Source: an uncultured Pelagibacteraceae bacterium
GTDB lineage: Bacteria > Pseudomonadota > Alphaproteobacteria > Pelagibacterales > Pelagibacteraceae
Direction: 5' to 3'
Assembly (NCBI GenBank): GCA_902608845.1
Contig: CACLPR010000004.1
Coordinates: 1 to 58,657, forward strand
DNA length: 58,657 nucleotides
The notes beneath the pieces were generated by a model. It was not told where the DNA came from. It worked only from the letters and a program-made list of their open reading frames with translations, and searched no databases. Shown piece after piece: positions 19,667 through 30,291 of the stretch (positions are counted from its first letter, which is position 1; the number at the start of each line of letters is the position of its first letter). The position numbers and the translations under genes are program-made.

Positions 19667-20161
19667 TTATTGGGCAATTTTAATACCCAATAGCTGCTTA
19701 GAGGGTAAATTTGATATTAAAAAGACTATATTTTTACTAAGTTTAGGGTGTACCCAATCTTTATTTAACTCATATAAGGGAAACAGAACGAAATTTCTAT
19801 TATGCATTCTTTTGTGAGGAATGCTTAGTTTATGATTTCCAAATTTTCTATGAATTATATCTCCATTAAAATCAATTATATCAATATCACATGCTCTTGG
19901 GTGATTTCTTTCTGACTTAGTTCGACCTATTTTTTTTTCAATTTTTTTAATTTTTAAAAATAATTGATTCAAATTTAATCTTGTCTCAATTAATATGATA
20001 GAATTAACAAAGCTTGGAAAATTTTCATTTGGCCAGGATTTTGTGCTATAAAAATTTGATTTTTTCTTTATTAAAATTCCCTCTTTTTGAATTAAATCAA
20101 TACTTTTATTAAGATTATTTTTTTTGTCACCTAGATTAGAACCTAATGCTAGATATACCAA
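19667..20161 (-). CDS. folK: 2-amino-4-hydroxy-6-hydroxymethyldihydropteridine pyrophosphokinase
   Basis: VYLALGSNLGDKKNNLNKSI, FYSTKSWP, RACDIDIIDFNG, IPHKRMHNRNFVLFPL. Likely TTG start at 20161; the track ORF extends into smpB. Confidence 0.9.
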   Translation of the reverse strand: MVYLALGSNLGDKKNNLNKSIDLIQKEGILIKKKSNFYSTKSWPNENFPSFVNSIILIETRLNLNQLFLKIKKIEKKIGRTKSERNHPRACDIDIIDFNGDIIHRKFGNHKLSIPHKRMHNRNFVLFPLYELNKDWVHPKLSKNIVFLISNLPSKQLLGIKIAQ

Positions 20162-20162
20162 A

Positions 20163-20633
20163 TTAACTTGATTTTCTAATATATCTTGCTTTTTCACGGT
20201 TCCAGTCTCTTGTTTTTTTTGTAAGTCTCTTATCAAATTGTTTTTTACCTTTAGCAACTGCAATCTCTAATTTTGCCTTACCTTTTTTAAAATACATTTT
20301 TGTTGGCACAATAGTTAAGCCGTCTTCGTGAATTCTACCTATGATTTTATTAATTTCTCTTTTATTTAATAAAAGCTTTCTTTCAGAGTAAGGGTTATGG
20401 TTTGAATAACTAGCCTGTTTGTAAATGGGTATATGAGAATTAATCAAAAAAATTTCTCCATCTTTGTCTACAGCATAAGAATCTGCTATATTAATTTTAC
20501 CTGATCTAACTGATTTTATTTCAGACCCTTTTAAAACAATACCTGCTTCAAATATCTCTTTAAAAAAGTAATTAAAAGATGCTTTTCTATTAATTGTAAT
20601 TATTTTTAAACCAGAGATGGTTTTTTTATTCAT
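20163..20633 (-). CDS. smpB: SsrA-binding protein SmpB
   Basis: [56 protein letters not shown]. Confidence 0.96.
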   Translation of the reverse strand: MNKKTISGLKIITINRKASFNYFFKEIFEAGIVLKGSEIKSVRSGKINIADSYAVDKDGEIFLINSHIPIYKQASYSNHNPYSERKLLLNKREINKIIGRIHEDGLTIVPTKMYFKKGKAKLEIAVAKGKKQFDKRLTKKTRDWNREKARYIRKSS

Positions 20634-21513
20634 TAATTAATTCAGCAGATATAAGAGCTTTTTTTACCTCGGCTTTTGTTTCATCTAAAACTGTTACTAA
20701 AGGTAATCTCACGCTATCATCACAAAGACCAATTAATTTAGCTGCGTATTTGACTGGTGATGGATTGCTCTCAATAAATAAAGATTTATGAACAGGTTGA
20801 AGTTTTTTATCTATTTCTTCAGCCTTTTTTTTCTCATCGTTATCCTGTGATTTTGAAAATTTTTGCATATCAGAACACATTTTAGGGGCAATGTTGGCAG
20901 TAACAGAAATGCACCCTACACCTCCTCTTTTATTATATTCATACGCAAGGCCGTCTTCTCCTGTCAGTTGGATAAATTCATTTCCAATTTTTTTGAAAGT
21001 CTCATCTACTCTATTCAAATCACCAGTTGCATCTTTTACTCCAACTATGTTCTTAAGCTCAAACAACCTTGCCATAGTGTCTACTGTCATATCGATAACT
21101 GATCTACCTGGAATATTATAAATTATGATTGGTATGCCACATTTATCATTTATAGCCTTGTAATGCTGATATAAGCCCTCCTGAGTGGGTTTATTATAAT
21201 AAGGTGTCACTATCAAGGCCCCGTCTGCTCCAGCTTTTTCAGCGTGCTCTGTGAGTGATATAGCTTCTGTAGTAGAATTTGATCCGGTGCCTGCAATTAC
21301 AGGAATTTTTCCTTTAGCTTCTTGTATGCATAGCTCTATAACTTTCTCGTGTTCTCTATGTGAAAGAGTTGGAGACTCGCCAGTTGTACCTGCTGGCACG
21401 AGTCCATTTGTTCCATTTTCTAAATGAAAATTAATAATTTTTATATAAGTTTCCTCATCAAGGCTATCGCCTTTAAATGGTGTTACTAAAGCTACATTTG
21501 AACCTTTAAACAT
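20626..21513 (-). CDS. dapA: 4-hydroxy-tetrahydrodipicolinate synthase
   Basis: [62 protein letters not shown]. Confidence 0.97.
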   Translation of the reverse strand: MFKGSNVALVTPFKGDSLDEETYIKIINFHLENGTNGLVPAGTTGESPTLSHREHEKVIELCIQEAKGKIPVIAGTGSNSTTEAISLTEHAEKAGADGALIVTPYYNKPTQEGLYQHYKAINDKCGIPIIIYNIPGRSVIDMTVDTMARLFELKNIVGVKDATGDLNRVDETFKKIGNEFIQLTGEDGLAYEYNKRGGVGCISVTANIAPKMCSDMQKFSKSQDNDEKKKAEEIDKKLQPVHKSLFIESNPSPVKYAAKLIGLCDDSVRLPLVTVLDETKAEVKKALISAELINE

Positions 21514-21540
21514 AAATATTTATATCATAAGTTATTAAAA

Positions 21541-23727
21541 ATGATTTTTAGAAAATCTAAATTACTATTAACAACTATAATTTTTTTAAGCTTTTTTCAA
21601 TCATCATATTCGAATGAAATAATAATACCTAAGAAAAAACCTGCGATTAAAAGTCAGATAATAGTACCTCTCCTTAAACCTGGAACATTTAATGAAAAAC
21701 AAAGTTTAAAAGATGATAAAGATTTACCTAAAGAGATCTTTGGAATTCTGTTGCCTCCAAAAAAGCCGCTTATTGTAAAAAAACAAACTTTAAGAACTGT
21801 TAAAAAAACAAGATATTACAGTGAAAGAGATTTTGGATTTGCAAAACAAGCAATTAGATTTATGGAAAAATCTAATTGGAAAGATGCAAAAAATACTGCA
21901 AAAAAAGCAAGGGCTCAATCAATATATGATTTCATAGAGTGGAGACATCTTCTTACATCAGGAAACAAAGCAACATTTTCTGATTATAAAACATTTATCG
22001 AAAGAGTTAAAGATTATCCAAGATTTGATAGAATTAAATATCTTGCAGAACACAAAATAAATTTACAAAACCATTCTCCTACAGAAATAATTAATTGGTT
22101 TCAAAATGATGAACCATTAAGTGGCTATGGTAAAATGATGTTAGGGGAAAGTTTAATTAAAACTGGACAGTCTGGTGATGGGATAAAATTAATAAAAGAA
22201 GGTTTTATAAATGCGGATCTAAATACAAATAATTTAAAATATTTCAGAAAAAAATTTAAAAATATTTTAGATACCTCTGATTATATAAATAGAGCAGATT
22301 ATTATGCTTGGGAAGGAAAACATTGGGACCTTAAAAGAGTTATTAGATATCTTCCTAGTGAGTATCAATTACTTTATACGGCAAGGCAAATATTAATAAG
22401 CAGAGGATATGGAGTTGATGAAGCGATTAAAAAAGTACCAAAAAACTTAAAGAATGACGCAGGTTTAAATTATGATCGATTAAAATGGAGAAGAAAAAAA
22501 GGACGTGTAGATAGTTCACTAGAAATTCTTAATAAAATAAAAAATACTGATGAATATTTAGTAAGACCAGATAAATGGTGGAAGGAAAGGTCAATAATTG
22601 GAAGATCTTTAATTTATAAAAAAAAATATAAAACAGCATATAAAATCGTTTCAAACCACGCAATGACAGAAGGTGCAGACTATGCTGAAGCCGAGTGGAT
22701 GAGTGGATGGATAGCACTTAGTTTTTTAAACGATGCACAACAGGCAGAAAAACATTTTTTAAATTTTTACAATAACGTTAGCTATCCAATTAGCTTGTCT
22801 AGGGGTGCCTATTGGTTAGGTAAAACTTATGAAAAAATTGGTAATAAAGAAAACTCAAATAAATGGTTCTTTGAAGGATCAAAATATTTAACAACATATT
22901 ATGGTCAACTCTCTCACATGAAAGTAAAACCTCAAGAGAAATTTGAACTAGATAAATTAATGTTTATAGAAGATGATTATGAACAAGAGTTTTATTCAAA
23001 AAAACTAGTCGCAATTGTAGATTTGCTTGATTATTTAAATAAAGATAAATACACAAAACATATCTTAAGGTTTTTAGCAAATGATAATGTAGAAAAAGGC
23101 AGTGAGGCTTTAGCTGCTAAATTAGCATCTGATATATCGCGGTTTGATTTTGCTATACAAGTTTCTAAAATTGCCTCATATCAAAAAAGATTTCACAACC
23201 AATTTAATTATCCAATAATGAGTGTACCGAAGTTTGTTGGTGGAAGAAAAATTCCTGATCCAGCATTGATATTATCCATTATCAGACAAGAAAGTGAATT
23301 TGATACCTCTGCTAGGAGTAGAGTTGGAGCTCAAGGATTAATGCAACTGATGCCTTATACGGCTAAGACTGTATCAAAACAAGCTAAGTTAGGATATTCG
23401 AAATCTAAATTAACGACTGATCCCGAATATAATATTAATTTAGGATCTCATTATATTGCTGGTTTAATCAATCAGTATAAAGGATCCTACCCTTTTGCTA
23501 CAGCCGCTTACAATGCTGGTCCTAAGAGAGTAAAGTATTGGAAAAAAATTAATAAGGATCCTCAAAAAAAACAGATTGACTATGTTGATTGGGTTGAACT
23601 TATTAAGTTTAAAGAAACAAGAAATTACGTACAAAGAGTTTTAGAAAATTACAACGTTTACAGGTACATTTTGTCTCAAAAGCCAATTTACTTAAAAGAT
23701 TTCTTTAAAAATCAGAACCTGTATTAA
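21541..23727 (+). CDS. slt: Soluble lytic murein transglycosylase
   Basis: 728 aa; signal peptide-like N-terminus; SLT domain SIIRQESEFDTSARSRVGAQGLMQLMPYTAK, ATAAYNAGPKRVKYW. Confidence 0.93.
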   Translation: MIFRKSKLLLTTIIFLSFFQSSYSNEIIIPKKKPAIKSQIIVPLLKPGTFNEKQSLKDDKDLPKEIFGILLPPKKPLIVKKQTLRTVKKTRYYSERDFGFAKQAIRFMEKSNWKDAKNTAKKARAQSIYDFIEWRHLLTSGNKATFSDYKTFIERVKDYPRFDRIKYLAEHKINLQNHSPTEIINWFQNDEPLSGYGKMMLGESLIKTGQSGDGIKLIKEGFINADLNTNNLKYFRKKFKNILDTSDYINRADYYAWEGKHWDLKRVIRYLPSEYQLLYTARQILISRGYGVDEAIKKVPKNLKNDAGLNYDRLKWRRKKGRVDSSLEILNKIKNTDEYLVRPDKWWKERSIIGRSLIYKKKYKTAYKIVSNHAMTEGADYAEAEWMSGWIALSFLNDAQQAEKHFLNFYNNVSYPISLSRGAYWLGKTYEKIGNKENSNKWFFEGSKYLTTYYGQLSHMKVKPQEKFELDKLMFIEDDYEQEFYSKKLVAIVDLLDYLNKDKYTKHILRFLANDNVEKGSEALAAKLASDISRFDFAIQVSKIASYQKRFHNQFNYPIMSVPKFVGGRKIPDPALILSIIRQESEFDTSARSRVGAQGLMQLMPYTAKTVSKQAKLGYSKSKLTTDPEYNINLGSHYIAGLINQYKGSYPFATAAYNAGPKRVKYWKKINKDPQKKQIDYVDWVELIKFKETRNYVQRVLENYNVYRYILSQKPIYLKDFFKNQNLY

Positions 23728-23728
23728 A

Positions 23729-23819
23729 TGGCGGAAGAGAAGGGATTCGAACCCTTGGAAGGATTGCTCCTTCGGCAATTTAGCAAACTGCTGGTTTAAG
23801 CCAACTCACCCACTCTTCC
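23729..23819 (-). tRNA. tRNA-Ser(GCU), CCA encoded
   Basis: Reverse complement GGAAGAGTGGGTGAGTTGGCTTAAACCAGCAGTTTGCTAAATTGCCGAAGGAGCAATCCTTCCAAGGGTTCGAATCCCTTCTCTTCCGCCA. 7-bp acceptor, GCAGT/ATTGC anticodon stem with loop TTGCTAA, long variable arm, T-arm. Confidence 0.96.
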
Positions 23820-23834
23820 GTTGATACATGTGTA

Positions 23835-23869
23835 ACTTGAAATCATTGAATATTCAATATTAATCAAGT
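23835..23869. promoter_or_regulatory. Nested inverted repeat between divergent tRNA-Ser and soxB; candidate operator
   Basis: acttga-aatc-ATTGAATATTCAAT-attaa-tcaagt: perfect 14-nt palindrome at 23845-23858 flanked by 6-nt inverted repeats. Confidence 0.45.
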
Positions 23870-23883
23870 AATTTCTTGCAAAT

Positions 23884-25137
23884 ATGAAAAACAAATACTC
23901 AATTTTTTCGCTTATAAAAAATGCTTTTTCGCAGCATGAAAACTGGAAACAAGCTTGGGGCAGTCCTGAGCCTAAAAAAGAATATGATGCAGTAATTGTC
24001 GGAGGTGGTGGGCATGGATTAGCAACAGCTTACTATCTTGCAAAAAAACATAATATGAAAAATATTGCTGTTTTAGAAAAAGGTTGGATTGGTGGCGGTA
24101 ATACTGGGAGAAATACAACAATCATAAGATCAAATTATTTATGGGATGCAAGCGCTGGATTGTATGACCATGCTTTAAAAATTTGGGAAAATTTATCACA
24201 AGAATTAAATTATAATATAATGTTTAGTCAACGTGGAGTTATGAATTTAGCACATAACCTTCAAGATGTTAGAGATTTAAAAAGGAGAACTCATGCAAAT
24301 AGATTAAATGGAATTGATGCTGTTTGGTTAGACACAAAACAAGTAAAGGAATTTTGTCCAATAATAAATACTTCTCCAGATATAAGATATCCTGTACTTG
24401 GTGGAACTTTACAAAGAAGAGCTGGAACTGCAAGACATGATGCTGTTGCATGGGGTTATGCACGAGGTGCAGATGCAATGGGGGTGGACATAATTCAAAA
24501 CTGTGAAGTTAAAGGAATAAAAAGAAACGGAGATCAAGTTGAAGGTCTTGAAACTACAAAAGGATTTATCAAAACAAAAAAAATTGGTGTTGTTGCAGCA
24601 GGCCATTCAAGTGTGATTGCAAATATGGCAGGCTTAAAATTACCACTTGAGAGCAAACCATTACAAGCATTGGTATCAGAACCAGTTAAGCCAATAATAG
24701 ATACAGTAGTAATGTCTAATGCTGTCCATGCTTATGTTAGCCAATCTGATAAAGGTGAATTAGTTATTGGAGCTGGAACAGATGCTTACATATCTTATAC
24801 ACAAAGAGGGAGTCATGATGTAGTAGAAGGTACCTTAAAAGCTATATTAGAGCTGTACCCTATTTTTAGTAGAATGAAAATGTTAAGGCAATGGGGAGGT
24901 ATTGTTGACATTTGCCCAGATGCAAGTCCCATAATTAGCAAAACTAATATAAAAGGACTTTATTTTAACTGTGGTTGGGGTACAGGAGGTTTTAAAGCAA
25001 CACCTGGATCTGGTGATTTATTTGCTCACACAATTGCTAATGATGAGCCACATAAACTAAATGCAGCATTTAATCTAAATAGATTTGTAAGTGGAGATCT
25101 TGTTGATGAACATGGTGCAGCTGCTGTGGCACACTAA
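23884..25137 (+). CDS. soxB: Sarcosine oxidase, beta subunit
   Basis: [59 protein letters not shown]. Confidence 0.96.
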   Translation: MKNKYSIFSLIKNAFSQHENWKQAWGSPEPKKEYDAVIVGGGGHGLATAYYLAKKHNMKNIAVLEKGWIGGGNTGRNTTIIRSNYLWDASAGLYDHALKIWENLSQELNYNIMFSQRGVMNLAHNLQDVRDLKRRTHANRLNGIDAVWLDTKQVKEFCPIINTSPDIRYPVLGGTLQRRAGTARHDAVAWGYARGADAMGVDIIQNCEVKGIKRNGDQVEGLETTKGFIKTKKIGVVAAGHSSVIANMAGLKLPLESKPLQALVSEPVKPIIDTVVMSNAVHAYVSQSDKGELVIGAGTDAYISYTQRGSHDVVEGTLKAILELYPIFSRMKMLRQWGGIVDICPDASPIISKTNIKGLYFNCGWGTGGFKATPGSGDLFAHTIANDEPHKLNAAFNLNRFVSGDLVDEHGAAAVAH

Positions 25138-25412
25138 TGTTTATAATAAATTGCCCATATTGTGGAGAAAGAGACCAAAGTGAGTTTTCATGTGGTGGAG
25201 AAGCACACATTGTAAGACCCAAACAACCTACTGAGCTAAGTGATGATGAATGGGCAGAATATTTATTTATGAGAAAGAATATTAAAGGTGTTCAGTTTGA
25301 AAGATGGAATCATGCTCATGGATGTAGAAAATGGTTTAATATGGTTAGGGACACATCAAATGACAAAATACATGCAGTTTATAAAATGGGTGAAAAGCCT
25401 CCTGTAATTTAG
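25137..25412 (+). CDS. soxD: Sarcosine oxidase, delta subunit
   Basis: INCPYCGERDQSEFSCGGEAHIVRP...WNHAHGCRKWF (zinc ligands CPxC and HxxxC). Confidence 0.95.
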   Translation: MFIINCPYCGERDQSEFSCGGEAHIVRPKQPTELSDDEWAEYLFMRKNIKGVQFERWNHAHGCRKWFNMVRDTSNDKIHAVYKMGEKPPVI

Positions 25413-28400
25413 ATGACAAAATATAGAATAAGTAAAACAAGATTTGTTGATCAAACAAAAACTGTTTCTTTTACTTTTGATGGGAAAACATATCTTGGGT
25501 TTGAAGGTGATACCCTAGCCTCCGCACTTCTTTCAAATGGAATTCATTTAGTTGGTAGAAGCTTTAAGTATCATCGTCCAAGAGGAATAATGTCTTGTGG
25601 GTCAGAGGAGCCAAATGCAATATGTCAAATAAATAATAATACTGATTTAACAGAACCGAATGTAAGAGCTACAGAAATAGAACTTTATGAGGGGTTAAGT
25701 GCATCTAGTCAAAATTGTTGGCCAAGTCTTAACTTTGATATAGGTGGAATTAATAATTTAATATCACCATTTATACCAGCAGGTTTTTATTATAAAACTT
25801 TTATGTGGCCTAAAAGTTTTTGGAAAAAAATTTATGAGCCATTAATAAGAATGTCTGCAGGCCTTGGTAAATCACCTACACAACCGGATCCAGATATATA
25901 TGACCACAAACATGAGCATTGTGATGTATTAGTTATAGGTGGTGGGATTTCAGGAATTATATCAGCTAAAATAGCAGCAAAAAATAATCTAAAGACAATA
26001 TTGATTGAAGATAAAAATATACTTGGTGGATCCACAATTTATCAAAATAATAAAAATTTTATCATTGATAATAAAAAATCAAATGAATGGTTAATGGATG
26101 AAATATCGGAATTAGAAAAACTAGATAATTTAACAATAAAAACAAGAACAAGTTTGGCTGCTTTTCATAGTTATAATTACCTTTTAGCCAAAGAAAATGT
26201 ATCTGATCATTTACCTTTGAATAAAAAAAATGGCAGTATAAGACAGAGATTATGGAAAATAAGAGCAGATAAAGTAATTGTTGCTGCAGGAGCAATAGAA
26301 AGACCTCTTGTATTCAACAACAATGATAGACCAGGAATTATACTTTCTAATTCTGTTAAAAAATATTTAGATTTTTACGGTGTATCCAGTGGATTAAATA
26401 ATATTATTTTTACTAACAATGATAGTGCTTACGAAACTGCTGTTTCGTTATTTGAAAAAGGAATATCAGTAAAGATTGTCGATATTAGAAAAAAATCTTC
26501 ATCAATAATTGTTAAAAATGCTGAAGAGCTAGGAATTAAAATATATTGGAACTCTACAGTGGTAAATACTTTTGGCTACAAAAAGATAAAATCCATAGAA
26601 ATTATGAATTTATCAGAAGATGGATCGAATGTTACTGGAGATAAAAAAAAGATACAGTGTGATTGTTTAGCAATAAGCGGAGGCTGGACACCTATGGTGC
26701 ATATGCATACACAATCAGGAGGAAAATTAGATTTTAGAGAAATAGATCAAGTGTTTGTTCCAAGTGAAAAAAGTGAAAATCATATTAATGTCGGATCATG
26801 TTACGGCGATTTTGAATTAGAAGAAATAGTTAAAAATACAAATAATAAAGTTAAAAAATTTTTAAACATTAATGAAGATAGTTTTGATAAAATTTCAGTT
26901 TTATGTTCAAAAGAGACAGAGAAGAAAAATATATGGTTGTTACCAAATATTATTTCAGAAAACAAAACAAAATCTTTTATAGATTTTCAAAATGATTCGA
27001 CAGCGAAAGATATAAAGTTAGCACTTAGAGAAGGTTTTAAATCTATAGAACATGTAAAGAGATATACGACAACTGGTATGGCTACAGATCAAGGTAAATT
27101 GTCGAATATGCACGCTTTGGGAATTATTGCTGACACCGCTGGAGTTAAAATGGGTACATTGGGCACAACTACTTTTAGACCACCATTTACACCATTAACT
27201 TTTGGAGCAATAGTTGGAAGAAGTGTTGGAAAATTTTTTGATGTTGAGAGAAAAACCTCAATTCATGAATGGCACATTCAAAAAGATGCAAAATTTGAAA
27301 ATGTTGGGCAATGGAAAAGGCCATGGTACTACCCAATTAATAATGAAAATCTTCATGAAGCAGTTCAAAGAGAAAGTAAAGCTGCAAGAAATAGTGCTGG
27401 AATTTTAGATGCATCGACATTAGGAAAAATAGATATTCAAGGATCTGATGCTTCTGAATTTTTAAACAGAGTTTATACAAATGCTTGGTCTAAATTAGGA
27501 ATTGGAAAATGTCGTTATGGTTTAATGTTAAATGAAGATGGTATGGTTTATGATGATGGTGTAACCACAAGGTTAGGTGAAAATCATTATTTAATGACCA
27601 CAACTACTGGTGGCGCAGCAAATGTGCTTTCTAAACTTGAAGATTATTTACAAACTGAATGGCCAGAGTTAGATGTTTACTTAACCTCTGTTACAGATCA
27701 CTATTCTACAGCAAGTATTTGTGGTCCAAATTCAAAAGAAATATTGAAAAAATTATTTCCTAATAAAAATTTTAGTGATGAAGCCTTTCCTCACATGTCT
27801 TACCAAGACGCAATAATTGACAAAATTGAATGTAGAATAATGAGAATAAGTTTCACAGGGGAGCTTAGTTATGAAATTAACATAGAGTCGAAATATGGTA
27901 AATCATTATGGGAAAACTGTATCAAGGCAGGTGAAGAATACAAAATTACTCCTTATGGAACAGAAACAATGCATTTATTGAGGGCTGAAAAGGGATTTAT
28001 TATTGTTGGTCAAGATACAGATGGAACTATGACTCCAATTGATCTTCAGATGGATTGGATAGTTAGTAAAAAAAAATATGACTTCATAGGTAAACGATCA
28101 CTTTATAGAAGTGATACAATAAGAGAGGATAGAAAACAGCTTGTTGGATTGCTTACAGATGACCCTAATGAAGTATTAGAAGAAGGTGCTCAGATAGTTT
28201 CCGAATTAGATAAGAAACCTATTGAAATGATTGGACATGTAACTTCAAGTTATTTTAGCCCTAATTTAAATAAATCGATTGCACTAGCAGTTGTTAAAGG
28301 TGGAAAAAAAATGAAAGGTCAAAAACTTTTTGTTCCTATGGAAAATAAAAATATCAATGTAACGGTTTCAGATTTTATTTTTTTAGATAAAGAAAACAAG

Positions 28401-28415
28401 AGGATCAATGCTTGA
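25413..28415 (+). CDS. soxA: Sarcosine oxidase, alpha subunit
   Basis: 1000 aa; FEGDTLASALLSNGIHLVGRSFKYHRPRGIMSCGSEEPNA, LVIGGGISGIISAKIA, C-terminal GcvT-like domain. Confidence 0.96.
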   Translation: MTKYRISKTRFVDQTKTVSFTFDGKTYLGFEGDTLASALLSNGIHLVGRSFKYHRPRGIMSCGSEEPNAICQINNNTDLTEPNVRATEIELYEGLSASSQNCWPSLNFDIGGINNLISPFIPAGFYYKTFMWPKSFWKKIYEPLIRMSAGLGKSPTQPDPDIYDHKHEHCDVLVIGGGISGIISAKIAAKNNLKTILIEDKNILGGSTIYQNNKNFIIDNKKSNEWLMDEISELEKLDNLTIKTRTSLAAFHSYNYLLAKENVSDHLPLNKKNGSIRQRLWKIRADKVIVAAGAIERPLVFNNNDRPGIILSNSVKKYLDFYGVSSGLNNIIFTNNDSAYETAVSLFEKGISVKIVDIRKKSSSIIVKNAEELGIKIYWNSTVVNTFGYKKIKSIEIMNLSEDGSNVTGDKKKIQCDCLAISGGWTPMVHMHTQSGGKLDFREIDQVFVPSEKSENHINVGSCYGDFELEEIVKNTNNKVKKFLNINEDSFDKISVLCSKETEKKNIWLLPNIISENKTKSFIDFQNDSTAKDIKLALREGFKSIEHVKRYTTTGMATDQGKLSNMHALGIIADTAGVKMGTLGTTTFRPPFTPLTFGAIVGRSVGKFFDVERKTSIHEWHIQKDAKFENVGQWKRPWYYPINNENLHEAVQRESKAARNSAGILDASTLGKIDIQGSDASEFLNRVYTNAWSKLGIGKCRYGLMLNEDGMVYDDGVTTRLGENHYLMTTTTGGAANVLSKLEDYLQTEWPELDVYLTSVTDHYSTASICGPNSKEILKKLFPNKNFSDEAFPHMSYQDAIIDKIECRIMRISFTGELSYEINIESKYGKSLWENCIKAGEEYKITPYGTETMHLLRAEKGFIIVGQDTDGTMTPIDLQMDWIVSKKKYDFIGKRSLYRSDTIREDRKQLVGLLTDDPNEVLEEGAQIVSELDKKPIEMIGHVTSSYFSPNLNKSIALAVVKGGKKMKGQKLFVPMENKNINVTVSDFIFLDKENKRINA

Positions 28416-28953
28416 TATAGAATATCCTAACTTTGAAAAAAAATCATTAGATGACCTAGAATTAATGTTATTTGAACCAATTAAAAAAATAAATATTCGA
28501 GGGGAAAAAAAGGAATTTTTTACAAAAGCAGGAAAAATTTTATCAATTATCTTACCAATTGAACCAAATACAGCTTCCTCAAATCATCAATTTAATGCTC
28601 TATGGCTAAGTCCAGATGAATGGTTAGTATATTTTAATGAAAATAATAATAATGTTTATAATGATCTTTATAACGAAATTTCTAAATTAAATTTTGGCTC
28701 AATAGTTGATGTTTCTAATCAATGGTTATGTATTAATATAAAGGGTAAAAAGACTTTTGATTTACTTTCATCAGGATCTCCTTTTAACTTCAATAATTTT
28801 AAAAATACTAAAAATTCTGTAACACAAACATTGCTTAATCATACAGATGTAATTATTCATCATACCGAAATAAACGAAATAAATCTTTTTGTGAGAAGAT
28901 CATTCTCAGAAGATTTATGGTTGTGGATTAAGGATAGCGCTAGGTTTATCTAA
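28408..28953 (+). CDS. soxG: Sarcosine oxidase, gamma subunit
   Basis: Position after soxA; LWLSPDEWLVYF, DVSNQWLCINIKGKKTFDLLSSG, FVRRSFSEDLWLWI. Confidence 0.88.
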   Translation: MLDIEYPNFEKKSLDDLELMLFEPIKKINIRGEKKEFFTKAGKILSIILPIEPNTASSNHQFNALWLSPDEWLVYFNENNNNVYNDLYNEISKLNFGSIVDVSNQWLCINIKGKKTFDLLSSGSPFNFNNFKNTKNSVTQTLLNHTDVIIHHTEINEINLFVRRSFSEDLWLWIKDSARFI

Positions 28954-30276
28954 TTTTTTTTTTATATAATAACTCACATAACTAAATAATAGAATCGAAA
29001 GCGTCCATTGAAAAATAAACCACAACCAGAAAAAACTATCAAAATCTGCGGATAGATATTTGGCTAAGTAAAAAACACATATTGGAACAAGAACATTTCG
29101 TAACATATTATTTATCATTGCATAATTAGATTTTTTTAATCCCATAAAAAAACCGTTTGATAAAAAGAAAATTGGATATGCGGGTAAAATAAATGCTGCA
29201 ATTTTTAAGTATCTACGTCCATATTCTAAAACTGTTTCATCATTAGAGAAAAGCCTTGGTATTATATCTGCTGTGAAATAAACTAATATTCCAGAAAAAA
29301 TCATTAATAAAAGGCCATATTTTACAGATACAAAATAAGTCTCTTTCACTCTCTCGAAGTGATTAGCACCATAATTTTGAGCTATAATTGAGATAATTGC
29401 AGTATTAATTCCTAATATAGGAAGTAAAACAACTTGCTCTATTCTCGTAGCAGCACCATAACCAGCTACTGCCAATTCACTTGTTTGACCAACATAAGTA
29501 AATATAAATGTAGCAGCAACTGCATATCCACATATGGCAATTGATATTGGCATTGATTGAAAAAATATATTTTTTAAGAATGTTAATTTAATTATAAAAA
29601 ATTCCTTGGTAATTTTTTTTACTCTTGGATTTTGTAAGACTTTATATAGAATAATCACGAATGCTATAAGTTGGGCTATAATTGTTGATAGGCCTATCCC
29701 CATCATACCAAAAGCAGGAATGAATAGAAAACCAAATATTAATACTGGATTTAAAATTATATTTAGAAGAAAACTTAAAACCAAAACATTTCTATATGTT
29801 TTAGTATCTCCTTCTGCATGTAATAAAGAGTTAAGTGATACAACAAGGAAAAAAAGAAATGATCCATAAAACATAATATTTGTATATTGTAGTCCTAAAT
29901 TTATAATTTCTTCAGTCGAACCCATTATGTTAAAAACTCTTTCAGCAAAATATAAACCTATGCCTGTAATAAAAACTGATATGATCAGTCCATAGATAAT
30001 AATGTGGGTAAAATAATAAGAGACATTTTTTTCATTTTTTTCTCCAATACTATTACCTATTAATGAGGTTCCACCAACTGTTACTCCAATAGATGTTGCT
30101 ACAATTATAAAATAGATTGGAAATGATTTACTGAGAGCCGAAAGTGCTTCTGGTGAGATTAATCCTGAATAAAAAGTATCAACAATATTGTATAAGGTTT
30201 GAAAAAGTGTACCTACACTTGCTGGTATTGCGAGTTTTCTAACAAGTAAAGGTATATTTTCTTTTAGCAAATCCAT
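28915..30276 (-). CDS. MATE-family multidrug/Na+ efflux transporter
   Basis: 453 aa polytopic; VRKLAIPASVGTLFQTLYNIVDTFYSGLISPEALSALSKSFP, NIILNPVLIFGF. Confidence 0.93.
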   Translation of the reverse strand: MDLLKENIPLLVRKLAIPASVGTLFQTLYNIVDTFYSGLISPEALSALSKSFPIYFIIVATSIGVTVGGTSLIGNSIGEKNEKNVSYYFTHIIIYGLIISVFITGIGLYFAERVFNIMGSTEEIINLGLQYTNIMFYGSFLFFLVVSLNSLLHAEGDTKTYRNVLVLSFLLNIILNPVLIFGFLFIPAFGMMGIGLSTIIAQLIAFVIILYKVLQNPRVKKITKEFFIIKLTFLKNIFFQSMPISIAICGYAVAATFIFTYVGQTSELAVAGYGAATRIEQVVLLPILGINTAIISIIAQNYGANHFERVKETYFVSVKYGLLLMIFSGILVYFTADIIPRLFSNDETVLEYGRRYLKIAAFILPAYPIFFLSNGFFMGLKKSNYAMINNMLRNVLVPICVFYLAKYLSADFDSFFWLWFIFQWTLSILLFSYVSYYIKKKLDKPSAILNPQP

Positions 30277-30291
30277 AAAGTTATAATTTAA

